Below are positions 1-11,800 of a DNA stretch of 64,000 nt, in pieces; position 1 is the first letter of the stretch, and each line of letters begins with the position of its first letter. Source of the DNA: Portulaca oleracea (taxonomy: Eukaryota > Streptophyta > Magnoliopsida > Caryophyllales > Portulacaceae). Made by a program: the position numbers and the translations under genes. The notes under the pieces were generated by a model. It saw only the letters and a list, made by a program, of their open reading frames with translations. It had not been told where the DNA came from and searched no databases. Location of the stretch: the NCBI GenBank assembly GCA_029582165.1, contig CM055873.1:43393295-43457294 (forward strand). Reading direction: 5' to 3'.

Positions 1-1310
1 ACAGAGAAGTGTAAGATATGCATGTTAGATAAGATCACCAAAAGTTCATGCTCAAGTGTGAAAAGAACTCCTAAATTACTTAATTTAATTCATAGTGATT
101 TTAGTGATTTTCATAGTACACCTTCAATTGGTGGTAAGAAGTATTATGTGACTTTTATTGATGATTTTTCTAGATTTTGCCAAGTTTATCTTTTGAGTTC
201 TAAAGATGAATCACTGAAAAGTTTAAAGTTTACAAAACTAGAAGTAAGTTACAATGTGAGACTTTAATTAAGACTTTAAGATATGATAAATGAGGGGAAT
301 TTTATGATCCAATGTTTTTCCAAGAAAGGCGGATCGTACATGAAACAACTGCCTCTTATACACCACAACAAAATGGGGTTGTGGAAAAGAAAAATAAAAC
401 TTTTAAAGAAATGGTAAATTCTATGTTGTCTAACCCCAATTTAAGTAATTAACAACTTATATTTTAGATAGAGTTCCAATCAAAGGGAATTCTAGTACAC
501 CATATGCGTTGTAGAATAAAAGGAAATCAAACCTAAAGTATTTTAAGGTTTGGGGTTGTAGCCTGTAGGGTCATTGTAAGGATCCCGAAACCTAAGGTTT
601 TTGGTGGTTGAGCCAAATGATTACGTATCGATAAATACCATTATGAAATCAATAGATGCAATTTTTAATGAAACGCGGTTCTCCTCAATTCTTAGACGGA
701 AAGATGTTATTCAAGATGTTGTTCCTCAAGTTGAGCCTTGTGGAGAATATCATGAGGATACGTCCATACAAGATGATCTTTTGAATCATGATGTTACTCA
801 TGAGGAAGAAGATGAAAGTATTGAGTTAAGGAGTAAAAGAGCAAGGAAACCAAAGAATTTTGGTTCGGACTTCTATGTGTATTTAGTAGAAGGTTCAAGG
901 GACTCGGTTAATAGTGAGACTCTACGAATGTACAACATAAACAAGGATCCGAAGACTTTGAAAGAAGCTATGCAATCTCTTGATGCTCTTTTGTGGAAGG
1001 AAGTGGTATAAGATGAGATTGATTCTATAAAGGAAAACAATGTTTGGATATTGGTTGATCTTCCTCCAAACAAAAAACCAATTATCACTAAGTGGATCTT
1101 TAAAAGGAAAAAGAGAGTAGATGGTACCGTTGAGAGGTAGAAAGCCCAGTTGGTTGTAAGGGACTTTACTCAAAACTATGGAATTGACTATTTTGATACA
1201 TATGAACTAGTAGCTAGGATAGCTTCAATACGTGTATGGTTGGATTTAGCTACCATCCATAAATTAGTAATCCATCAAATGAATGTCAAGACGACATTTT
1301 AATGACATTT
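1..1310 (+). pseudogene. Ty1/copia polyprotein remnant (integrase to start of reverse transcriptase)
   Basis: Decayed piece of a copia polyprotein, cut by the left edge of the window. Positions 22-267 read as the start of the integrase core and align clearly with 52222-52440 of the longer copy in this window. Positions 601-1011 read as the integrase-RT linker and 1013-1300 as the N-terminal RT (VDGTVER, then YFDTYE). It ends at a decayed 'NVKTTF' block where the family normally has DVKTAF. The frame is broken several times, including TAG at 1138-1140. Same strand and family as the element at 50.0-53.5 kb. Known: this polyprotein makes gag, protease, integrase and RT/RNase H. Inferred: a dead fossil copy. 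Confidence 0.9.
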
Positions 1311-1607
1311 GAGTTAGATCTTGGAATGTATCTACCAAAACCAAACATAAAGTAGAGGAGTTAGGGATATGGAAGATATAGCTAAATTAAAGACCGAGGT
1401 CACCATATGGATTTTACAAAAGTTCATAGTCACCTCATGGACAAACTTAAACACAGGGTTACCATGTGAAATTCGCAAACATTCAGACTCATTAGTTGAT
1501 TTTTTTTTTTAAAAAAAAATCTTGCTAGGTGATTTTTTTTTTGGCAACGGAGACGCTAATACAAAGAAGAAGGAAAAACACAGTTAAGAAAAGTTAAAAC
1601 ATCTAAT
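1311..1607. other. Intergenic, no gene recognised
   Basis: AT-rich spacer between the copia remnant and a hAT element. It holds a T-run/A-run near 1501-1520 and no coding signal that I can support. Confidence 0.6.
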
Positions 1608-1615
1608 GTTCCTTG

Positions 1616-2521
1616 CAGTGGCGGATCTCGACACTAAATTTAGGGGTGTCCAATATATTTGTCATTATAGATACTCGATTATCCAATTCATTGACTTACT
1701 GATACCCCATTACCCAATTCATTAATTTACCGATCCCTCAAAAGAAAATAATAAAATTTAAATAAAAATAATAAAAATAAAAGTAAATATTAAATCACAT
1801 ATTCACAAACTTAACAAAATTTCACATTATCATATAAATATGTACAACAAATAAATTGAAATTTCACAACTAGATATTTATATCTTAAACTTATACTGAT
1901 ACTAGAGCTGGCAAAAATCCGGGTCCGGGTAAATCCGGGTCGGACAAATTCGGACAATGTCAAAATTCGGACGAGAAATTCATGTCCGGACCCGGTTTTA
2001 TTTCGGGTCAAACTGGGTCGGACAATTCGGACGAAGCTAAAATCGGGTTCGGACAATAGAAAAAAGAGAAATTGGTACCCCTCCGTCCTAATTAATTTGT
2101 TCAGCTTACTAACGGTCTTCGATGCAACATTTTGACCGCTATTTTTTCACATTTTATCTTAGCAAGACTAATAATATTGTATTTAGGTATAAAAAGATTT
2201 TTCATCACAAATTTAATAGTGGTATTGTGGTAGTCTTTTATAATAACTCAACACACAATTTGATAAATTAACGGTTAAAATTTAAAATTTTGACCTAACT
2301 AGTCAAATTTTGACCTAAATATTGTATTTAGGTATACTATTTTAGGGTTTTTTGGTTGCTACTAAATTGGACACCCCTATTATATTTTTTGGGACTTTTT
2401 TTACGGTGTCCACTTGCTCCAATTAAGAAAAATTATTCCGAATTATATTAGAGAATCACAAATTTTTCTTCGGCTAGGGGTGTCCATGGACACCCTTCCT
2501 TAGGCTATGTATCCGCCCCTG
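1616..2521. mobile_element. Non-autonomous hAT element with 8-bp TSD
   Basis: The ends are CAGTGGCGGATC (1616) and, reverse-complemented, CAGGGGCGGATA (2521). Both are followed inward by a GGGTGTCCA block. The flanks carry an 8-bp duplication with one difference: GTTCCTTG (1608-1615) and GTTCCTAG (2522-2529). CAG-type ends plus an 8-bp TSD are diagnostic of the hAT superfamily. No transposase is present. A second hAT-like end sequence (1903-2056) and a Stowaway-like block (CCCTCCGTCC near 2080) lie inside. Confidence 0.85.
1903..2056. repeat. hAT-type subterminal GGGTC/GGAC repeat block, nested
   Basis: Begins TAGAGCTGGCAAAAATCC and continues as degenerate CCGGGTCCGGGT and TCGGACAA repeats. 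This is the look of one end of an Ac-like hAT element; compare the complete examples at 29970-30811 and 61005-61783. No matching opposite end or 8-bp TSD was found, so it is probably a truncated copy inserted into the hAT at 1616-2521. Confidence 0.55.
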
Positions 2522-2529
2522 GTTCCTAG

Positions 2530-4896
2530 ATCGACTTACTTGCTAGTGGGTTGGCTCAACATGATTGATCTTTCTCCAATTCATTGACCATTTTTCATTC
2601 TCTTCTACATCTTAGGGTGATAGTAGTCCATGATCATCATAATCGACGTCCTTTTTCCACACTTATTTGCTTGCCTTTGGTTGACTCTTCTTCAATGTCT
2701 TTGGTTGTTATTCTAAGCTCAACCTTGTTTCCTACAAAATGCAACATCGTTGTTTTTTTTTTTTTGAAGACAACATCTTCCACTTCCTAAATGTTGACTG
2801 CAAATGATGCTTGCGAGAGCCCCACTCATGGCTTGGCACTTCAGCACTACAACTAAAGAATGGTTCATGAGCTTCTATTAGACCCCCTTGTGTCTTGGAT
2901 ATTGAATCTTTTGTACTCATGATGTCTTCCTATTCCTGATGTTTATCCATGTCAATTTTGATAGTTGGTGCCAACATAGAAGTTGCTTTGATTTTCACTC
3001 TCTTGTAGCACAAAATAGAAGAATTGTACATTTTGATGCACCATCCTTGAAGTAGCTTCTTATGAGAACTTCCATCGAGGGTTAAACTTTGGCCATTCCG
3101 CTTCTTTTACGTAGTGTACACGTGATCTTGTAAGCATAGATTCTTGTTTCTCCGAATCAACCTCAATGAGGATACAAGATCAACCAAAGGCTCCAATCCG
3201 ACCTTATGGATTGATGGTGGGTTAGAACAACAAGATGACTCATACCACTCACTATTCTCCCAATTGTCCCTGGACTTAGTCACGACCTATACTTACGCTA
3301 TCTCCCGTACTTGTTAAAGTTGATAACAAATCACATGAGTCTTCTTTCTCCTATGTAGAATCCCTAATTACCACTTTGCTTTCTCATTCATCCTTTACAG
3401 GTCTATTAGTCTTGTCTTTTCCCTTGTTGTTAACACACTTATCGATTTTGTTGAGTTCCTTCTCCATTGTGTTGAGCTTAGTTAACATCTCCAAATTATT
3501 AGATTTAATCTCAACAACTAGCTTTAAACCCAACACATCCTTATCCCTACAACTAAGTTGCTTAAACACAATAACACATCTAAACAAAGCTTTTAACTTT
3601 TTTCGTTGCAATCTTAAAACACATGGGAGCAAAAACAAGATGACCTTGTCAAACTCCTCCAATTTGAGGCACGCAGCCAAATTTAAATTCAAATACATTA
3701 TGACCTCTTTTCCATTTTTGCATATTTCATACATCCTCCTGATATGACTTGTAGTCCAATCATATAACAAAAAAACTCCACATAATAACCACCCCTTATG
3801 TAATTTGGGATAAGATCCCTTTTCGGGAACCATTATAGTCAATCATGAACAACCAAATCAATTAATGAACTTGAAAATAAAGCGCACAACACTTATACTT
3901 TCAGAGATTAACGATGATTAACTGACAACTAAGAACATGTATAACCACAATAAAAAACACCATACATGGTGATCACTTGAATTACCCCAATCATAATTAA
4001 AAGAGAAAGACCAAGTAGCAATACTATCACCTGAGAAAGACAAGTAGTCAAGACAAGCATTTCAGGCCGACCACCGTAGTTCAGATGGAACAAATCGCCA
4101 GAAAAATACCAGCCTAGAGGCAACACTCCTTCCGGGACCACCACCCCCAATTAGTGGAAACCACTGCACCGGGTGTACCTTTGAACTACTCGAACCCAAC
4201 GCTACCAACCAGAAGTCGCTTGTCAACCTTAATTCTGATACCCAACCTCCTCCGAGAAAGTAAGATACCATTGGCCTTCTAGTCACATTTGCAATCTAAC
4301 CCTTACAAAACTATAATAAATTTTGACGGTCACTACAACCTCAATGAATAATAACCACAAACAACCTAGACCTCTAACCTAGAAGAAGAAGGCGATGCCA
4401 AAGATCTAGCCCATAACACATCCAATAATAAACACTTATAGAAAAAGAAAGTACAAAGCGAGGTGGCATAAATGACGACCTTGGATCACCATCACCGATG
4501 CCAGTGCGATTTAATTACAACTATGCATAATGTTGGTGGACGGGTGTTGATTGGGAAGTTTTTAGAGTAAGACAGAGTTCTTAGTTTTTTTTTCTTCTGT
4601 TTAAATGGTGATATATCAACAAATTTTGTCACTCACTTTTTCTTGCTATGTATACATATTGCTATGAATTTTTATTAATAAATAGATCCTCGTCTTTTAT
4701 GGACAAATATTTTTAAACCAAATAAGAATATCTAAAAAAAAATTACCAATAAATCTTATACGGTACCACCAAATAAGAATATCTAAGAAAAAAATTACCA
4801 ATAAATCTTACACTGTATTATACACCCTTGACGTCATCCCACCGCCATGAAAATTGGCAATATTGACATGGGTTTTCGTCTATTCCCAAATAACCC
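2530..4896. other. Intergenic region of unknown content
   Basis: No recognisable gene. The longest open frame is on the minus strand at 3842-3384 (152 codons). Its C-terminal third is charged and coiled-coil-like (LTKLNTMEKELNKI), but I cannot assign a family and it may be decayed transposon sequence. A direct duplication of about 53 bp lies at roughly 4716-4819 (unit starts accaaataagaatatct). Confidence 0.4.
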
Positions 4897-4905
4897 TTTT
4901 TAATT

Positions 4906-5261
4906 AAAAAATTACTTAGAGGTACCCCAACTTTTGAAAAAACAATTTTTTGGTATCTTAACTTTTCAAAACTAATTTTGGGTACCTTAATTTTTAGGAT
5001 TAGAAATTATTAGGTGAATTTCCGGCGAAACTCCAATTGATTCAAATCATTTTCGTCCACGAAAACAAAGGACATTTTCATCCACAGAAAAACACTTAAT
5101 CAATTTTCCGCCTAAAACTCACCGGTGAATTCAAATCATTGGCCGGAAAATCACCTAATTATTTCTAATTCTAAAAGTTAAGGTACCCAAAATTAGTTTT
5201 TAAAAATGGGGTATTAGAAGAACATTTCACCAAAAGTTAGGGTAGCCTATTAATGTTTTGC
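4906..5261. mobile_element. MULE-type MITE, family B (copy 1), 9-bp TSD
   Basis: The terminal inverted repeats read AAAAAATTACTTAGAGGTAC on the left and a diverged relative on the right. They are flanked by a perfect 9-bp duplication TTTTTAATT (4897-4905 and 5262-5270). A second member in reverse orientation, with its own 9-bp TSD, lies at 59622-59979. A 9-bp TSD points to Mutator-like elements. It ends about 575 bp upstream of the galactosyltransferase start codon, so it may lie in or near that promoter. Confidence 0.85.
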
Positions 5262-5270
5262 TTTTTAATT

Positions 5271-5835
5271 CGAGCTGGAAACACAGATTCAAACCAGCCA
5301 TTTTGTTCTTACTAACCTTCAAGCTGATAGGATTCTAAGCTCAACTGCCATTTGAAGATCAGCACCTTCAACGGGTATGCTTTTTCTGAATTGACTCTAA
5401 TTCAGTTTGATTTAGAGCAATTTGCAAACTTAGCGTAGTCCCATTTGAGAATCACTTCAAATTTATAGCGGTTTTGCTAGCTTCTTGACTATTTTGCTCA
5501 TCTGGGTATGTCTGCAAACCTTCAAAATTAGTGGTGTGACTGTGAGCTGCTTGGGTCAGTTCTGCTTGCTTTACTTCGAAATTTGAAGCTAGATTTTGGA
5601 TCTATTCTCATTGCTGAACCTCTGCATTTTAAGTCTTAATGATTGTTTAAGTTGAGATCGAGCTTCTGATTGAGCTTTGTAATCTCGAATAGATGATTGC
5701 TGATGAAACTTGTAGTTTATATTAAGGGTTTCCCAGCTGCCCAGTAATGTATATGTAGCGAAAAATCCTTAGATAATGATGGGACTTTTCCTTACCGTAA
5801 AACTTGTGGAGCAGTGTGAGTGATATAAGTTGGGG
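5271..5835 (+). promoter_or_regulatory. Promoter and 5' leader region of the galactosyltransferase gene
   Basis: Non-coding stretch between the MITE and the first ATG. It contains several T-rich tracts and may hold a leader intron: a GT at about 5376 (caacgggtatgc) could be a donor. No TATA box or transcription start can be fixed with confidence. Confidence 0.4.
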
Positions 5836-8800
5836 ATGAAGAAGAAGAAGTGGTCCGGAGGCTTCTTGATCATTGCTTTGTCTTGCATGTTGCTATATTG
5901 GTATAGCTACAATGGTATTCAAGAGCAACCAAAGCCGAAGCAATCAGCATATGATTTCTTCAGAAACCACCCAACTAATATTTCCGAATCGAGGAATAAC
6001 AGTTCTTCTGCTGTCAAAGCTTCTGGGATTAATGCTACAGAAGTCAATAAGCCAAAGGAGAAGCCCCGTCTAATCAATGTTGAAGGACTTAGTGAGTTGT
6101 ATAGTTCTGTAAATGTAAACGTATCAGGTGTCGAAAAGAAGAGTTTGATGGTGTGGCCTCACTTGCGTTCCTTGCTTTCGAGGTCAGATGCATTACCTGA
6201 AGCGGCGAAAGGGGTAAAAGAGGCTTCTGTTGCTTGGAGAGAATTGCTTTCTCTGTTGTCAAGTAATCACGGTGATAGTAATGTTTCTAGTAGTGTAAAG
6301 TGTCCGTTTGCTGTGAGTACCTTTGATAAGGGTGTGCACAGTCATGGTCGTGGGGGGCTCCTTGAGCTTCCATGTGGTCTAATTGAGGATTCTTCTGTTA
6401 CTCTGATTGGTATTCCCAATGGGAAGAATAGAAGCTTCCAAATTGTTCTTGAAAGTGCTGGTTTTCCACATGAGAAGAAGCCTCCCGTTATTTTACATTA
6501 CAATGTGTACCTGCCGGAAGAAAACAGTACAAAACAGCCCGGTATCATTCAAAATACATGGACTAATGAATTCGGTTGGGGCAGAGAAGAAAAATGTCCT
6601 AGGGGAAGGTCAAAGCATTCTATGCTCGGTAAGCTTTTCTTTTTTCTTTTCTTTGCAAGTCTATGTTCGAATATGAAGAAAGTAGATGTTTTAATGATGC
6701 GTGTAGGTTAAGGTTCACTAGTTCAAGTATGTTGCTTTCCTTGTATGTTGGTGAAGGGTGTAAAAATGTAAAGTAGAGGAAAGTTCTGGTGCCATTAAGT
6801 GTCTTCTTAAGGTTTCCCTGACGTATCAGATGCTTCATATATTAATCAAACTATGTATATAATTAATTTAATGACTGCCACACCGTTTGATAGGTAAGCA
6901 GTGTATAGAAATTGCTTCTTAGTTCATGACTCGTACATCACTTCTGGCAGTTGATGGACTTGATAGTTGTAATGAACATCTTGTTAGAAGTACTATGGAA
7001 GAACATCAAAACTTGAGCGATCCTATTGGCGATAAGCATATAGCAGTGTATAGAAATTGCTTCTTAGTTCATGACTCGTACATCACTTCTGGCAGTTGAT
7101 GGACTTGATAGTTGCAATGAACATCTTGTTAGAAGTACTATGGAAGAACATCAAAACTTGAGCGATCCTATTGGCGATAAGCATATAGCCAAGTCCACTA
7201 TGCATGGTCATGGGGGTGGTAATTTCCCATTCGCTGAAGGGAGTCCATTTACTGCCACATTGTGGGTTGGTTTGGAGGGATTCCACATGACTGTCAATGG
7301 GAGGCATGAGACATCATTCAAGTATAGAGAGGTGAGGTTCATACTTTGCTTTAGTTGAAACAGTTTATAACCGTCATAAAGAATTATTTTAATGTTCACA
7401 AGAATGTCGTTGCCATTTAAAATTTGGAATAATCAGAATCTGGAGCCATGGTTGGTCAACAAGGTTCGAGTGACTGGTGGTGTGAGCATCTTTTCAGGCA
7501 TAGCGAAAGGCCTGCCTGTATATGAGGATTTGGACCTCCTTGTTGATGTTGAGCAACTTAAAGCCCCGCTACTTCCAGAGCGAAGAATTGCATTACTTGT
7601 TGGAGTGTTCTCCACTGGAAACAATTTCGAGCGTAGAATGGCACTGAGGAGGTCTTGGATGCAATATGAAGCTGTACGCTCAGGGAATGTAGCTGTTCGC
7701 TTTGTTATTGGTTTTGTAAGCCATCTTGTTACCAACTACATTTATAAATAATTTTCTCCATTCTGGATGATTAGATTTTAGACAATACTAGTTACCTGTA
7801 GGAGCTGAATTTACTTTTGCATTTCTGTAACCTCCTCCCACATATTTTATAGTATGCCATCTCTTCCTTATTCAGTTCTGCAAGATTGTATGGTAGTTGT
7901 GTCATATTTTTCCTTCATTTTTTCTATGTGCAGCACAAGAATGCTGAAGTAAACTTAGACCTATGGAAAGAAGCTCAAGCATATGGAGACATCCAATTGA
8001 TGCCATTTGTGGATTATTACAGCTTGATCAGCTTGAAAACAATAGCAATTTGCATTCTTGGGGTATGTGGTGCAAATTTCATATACATATTTTGTTTTCT
8101 GCTGTTAGAAATTTTACTTATGTAGCTGTCTCATTATCATGTACTTTTAGATTCTGCTTAAGCTCAGGATGTTATGCTTTACAAATTGATTCACCCCTTC
8201 ATCAAAAAGGTGTAGTCCTGGCTAACTACCTTTATATCATGTGACCTGATTTATGGCATTACTCTGAAGAAAAGCTTTTGACTTCTGAAAGTACTGATAA
8301 GTAGTAAATAAACGGTGAAAGGATTTACCATAATAAGGGACAGAGCTACTCGGGTATTTTTCGTGGTAACTTTTCCTATGGAGCCTCTTATGGGGGTTCC
8401 ATGTATGAGCCAACAACTAGGTGAGAGAGGTCAGATGTCTATGATCATAGCATGATGAATGGGAAGAGGCTCTTTTTCCCAATGCTGTCGATTGTAAGGA
8501 TGTTGACTAGCCAACTGTTTCTCAAGAAGCATGAAGCAGAGGGCTGTATAATGACACATGTCGTTTGATTCGTTATAGTTGAAACCTATAAGATTAGAGC
8601 TTTTGCAACAGTGATTAGAAATCACTGTCGTAAAATTGAGGATTTTAATAAGCAACTTGTTATGATTCGATGGGCCATTTGCTGGATGAGAAGGCTGAGT
8701 TCCTGATCCTGCCGTTTTTTTAAATGTTTATTTTGATAAAAGACGAAATATTCATTAATGAAAAGTTATACAACATTTACATTGAAAATAATCTAACAAG

Positions 8801-11800
8801 AACAAATCTATAACAACAAAAGTCCCCAGCATAGTCACGCTAACACAAGGTACAAGGGAGTCCAGGTGTAAAACCTTCCCCTCATGCATATGAGTGCGTG
8901 AAAACTCTAATTCCAGCGGACAAGAACAATTCTATAACTTCAAACATAATTCGTGTCTTCAAAAACTTAATGACAAATTGATGAAATTGCTTCATGGGAA
9001 AGTTAGTGAGATTTCTGTTTACAGCATCTTTTACCAAGTCGGAATGATTAGTTTTCTGTTTTTCAGTTGAGCAAAAATAGGATTAGGAAGTGGTTTTTCA
9101 GTTCAGCAGCTTAGTTCCTTGTTTTTAGCAAATTCAGTTCATTGTAAGCTTATATAATAGGTTGTTCTCTAGTGGTAGAATGCATTGAGTTCCAGCTTCA
9201 GTAAAACAGAATATTTTCCCCTTCTTGAGTTTGGCCAAAGTCGGCCAACAATCTTCTTAACCAGACAGATTGACATGCTGCTGATGTAACCGCAACATAG
9301 TCAGCTTCGGATGATGACAAAGCTACAACATCTTGCTTCTTTGAGCTCCATGAGATATCACTAGCAACCAACTTTCGGATGAAGTGAAATCGAATGTCTA
9401 TGTGCTTGGTCCTACTATGGAATGCTGGATTTTTTGTCATAGCAATTGTAGCCTTGTTATCACAGAATATCACAGTAGCCCCTTCTTGAATTTGGCCAAA
9501 GTCAGCCAACAATCTTCTTAACCAGACAGCTTGACATGCTGCTGATGAAACCGCAACATACTTAGCTTTGACTGATGACAAAGCGACAACATCTTGCTTC
9601 CTTGAGCTCCCTGTATATCAACTCGATGTCAAGTCGGCATTCTTAAATGGAGAGTTGGAAGAGGAAGTCTATGTTGCCCAACCAGATGGTTTCGTCGTTG
9701 AAGAAGAAAAAGAAAAGGTCTACAAGCTGAGAAAGGCCTTATACAGGCTAAAGCAAGCTCTGCGTGCATGGTACAGCAAGATTGACTCATATTTCAGAGA
9801 GAATGGATTCGAAAGAAGTGAAAATGAACCGACCCTCTATGCAAAGAAGCAAGGTATCTCTGATTTTCTTATGGTCTGCCTATATGTTGATGATATTATT
9901 TACATGGGATCTTGTGAGTATCTTGTTGATATGTTTAAGTCCTGCATGATGTAAAAGTTCGAAATGACAGATTTGGGTCTGTTGAGGTATTTTTTGGGAC
10001 TTGAAGTTAACCAAAGTGCTGATGGTATTCTCATTTTTTAAAAGAAATATGCAAGTGATTTGTTAAAGAGGTTTAATATGTTGAACTGCAAACCAATGCC
10101 TACTCCCATGAATGTCAATGAAAAACTCACAATTGAAGATGGAACAAGTATGGCAAATGCGAAACAATTTCGAAGTCTTGTTGGAGGTTTGTTATACTTG
10201 TGCCATACAATGCCTGACATTATGTTTGTAGTAAGTGTTGTCTCAAGATTTATGCACAGCCCATCACTTCACCATTTCGGTTCAGCAAAGCGGATCCTCA
10301 GATATGTGGCTGGTACGGTTGACTTTGGAATCAAATACTCAAAAGTATCGGATTTCAGTCTGTATGGTTTCTCAGACAGTGATTGGGCAGGATGTTTGGA
10401 GGATAGGAAGAGTACATCAGGTCACGTATTCTTCATTGGTTCTAGTGCTATCTCATGGAGCTCAAAGAAGCAAGATGTTGTAGATTTGTCATCATCCGAA
10501 TCTGAGTATGTTGCGGTTACATCAGCAACATGTCAAGCTGTTTGGTTAAGAAGATTGTTGACTGACTTTGGCCAAACTCAAGAAGGGGCTACCGTGATAT
10601 TCTGTGATAACAAGGCTACAATTGCTATGACAAAAAATCCAGCATTCCATAGTAGGATCAAGCACATAGACATTCAATTTCACTTCATTCGAAAGTTGGT
10701 TGCTAGTGAAAAGGTTACCCTGAGCTATTGTAACACAAACAGCCAGGTTGCATATGTTCTGACTAGGTCCCTACCTTTTGTCAAACACCACAGCTTCATA
10801 AATCAGATGGGAGCAACAAGCTTTAAAGCAAGGGGGAGTGATGAAATTGCTTCAAAGGAAAGTTAGTGAGATTTCTGTTTACAACATCTTTTGCCAAGTC
10901 AGAATGATTAGTTTTCTGTTTTTCAGTTGAGCAAAAATAGGATTAGGAAGTGGGTTTTCAGTTCAGCAGCTTAGTTCTTTGTTTTTAGCAAATTCAGTTC
11001 ATTGTAAGCTTATATAATAGGCTGTTCTCTAGTGGTAGAATGCATTGAGTTCCAGCTTCAGTAAAACAGAATATTTTCCCCTTTCTCTGAGTTTCTTTTA
11101 CTCAACACAAATCCGATGTCAACCTCCTCCAATCCTGTAATATTCTTAAGGGTTCTTTGACATCTTTGAGTCTTTTCTCAACTACGATGAGCTATAGTAT
11201 GACTTTTCTTTATCCAATGTGATGAATGATTCTTGAAAGAAAGACTATCATGATAGAACATATAAACTTGTTGTTGAATCATCTTCAGAAGAAAACTATC
11301 AACATTCATATATAATCTCCTCAACCAAAAATCTTCAGATCTATTAGACTCACACCAAGGCAAGACACTCACACTGAAGGTCAGAAGGTGAGAAGGAGAC
11401 CTTATTATATTAGGTAAGGAACCAAATCAACAACCAAACTCTCACACAATGGAGAGATTATTGACTGAAAATAACTATCAATAGATCCACTATCAAACTA
11501 CCCACACCCTGAAAGACAAAGAATATTGGGGCTTACTGTCGACAGTTATTGATGGCAGCCCCTAACATGAACTGAATGAGGTAGCTCGGGGTTTTTTTTT
11601 TCCATGGGAGAGGACGAGAGAAAGGGTGGCTAGAGTTTTCAATACATAACTTTGCTGATCCTGCAGTTGGTAATGAGGTTATAAGTGTTAAATTTTTTCT
11701 CTCATACTGAAAGCAGAAGAGGTAGAAGAAGATAAAAGCCTAACACCAGTATGGCATTCGAGCATGCAGTTCTAGCACTAGCTTTTTTTTCTTGTTATTT

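Larger units (their letters stand above)
8979..11107 (+). mobile_element. Internally deleted Ty1/copia element with an inverted RNase H segment
   Basis: Lies in intron 4. The 3' LTR is 10839-11107 (269 bp, TGATGAAATTGC to CAACA), directly after a polypurine tract AAGGGGGAG. The 5' LTR copy (8979 to about 9218) lacks its last ~30 bp. A 5-bp TSD CAAAT flanks the element (8974-8978 and 11108-11112). gag, protease and integrase are missing. What remains is RT and RNase H on the + strand, plus an inverted RNase H piece fused to the cut 5' LTR. The two LTRs differ at only about ten positions, so insertion is fairly recent. The element has the same orientation as the host gene. Confidence 0.92.

Noticed and set aside
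5830..5835. Start two codons upstream of ATG 5836 in the galactosyltransferase
   Set aside because: The codon there is TTG; ATG 5836 is the first standard start before the membrane anchor.
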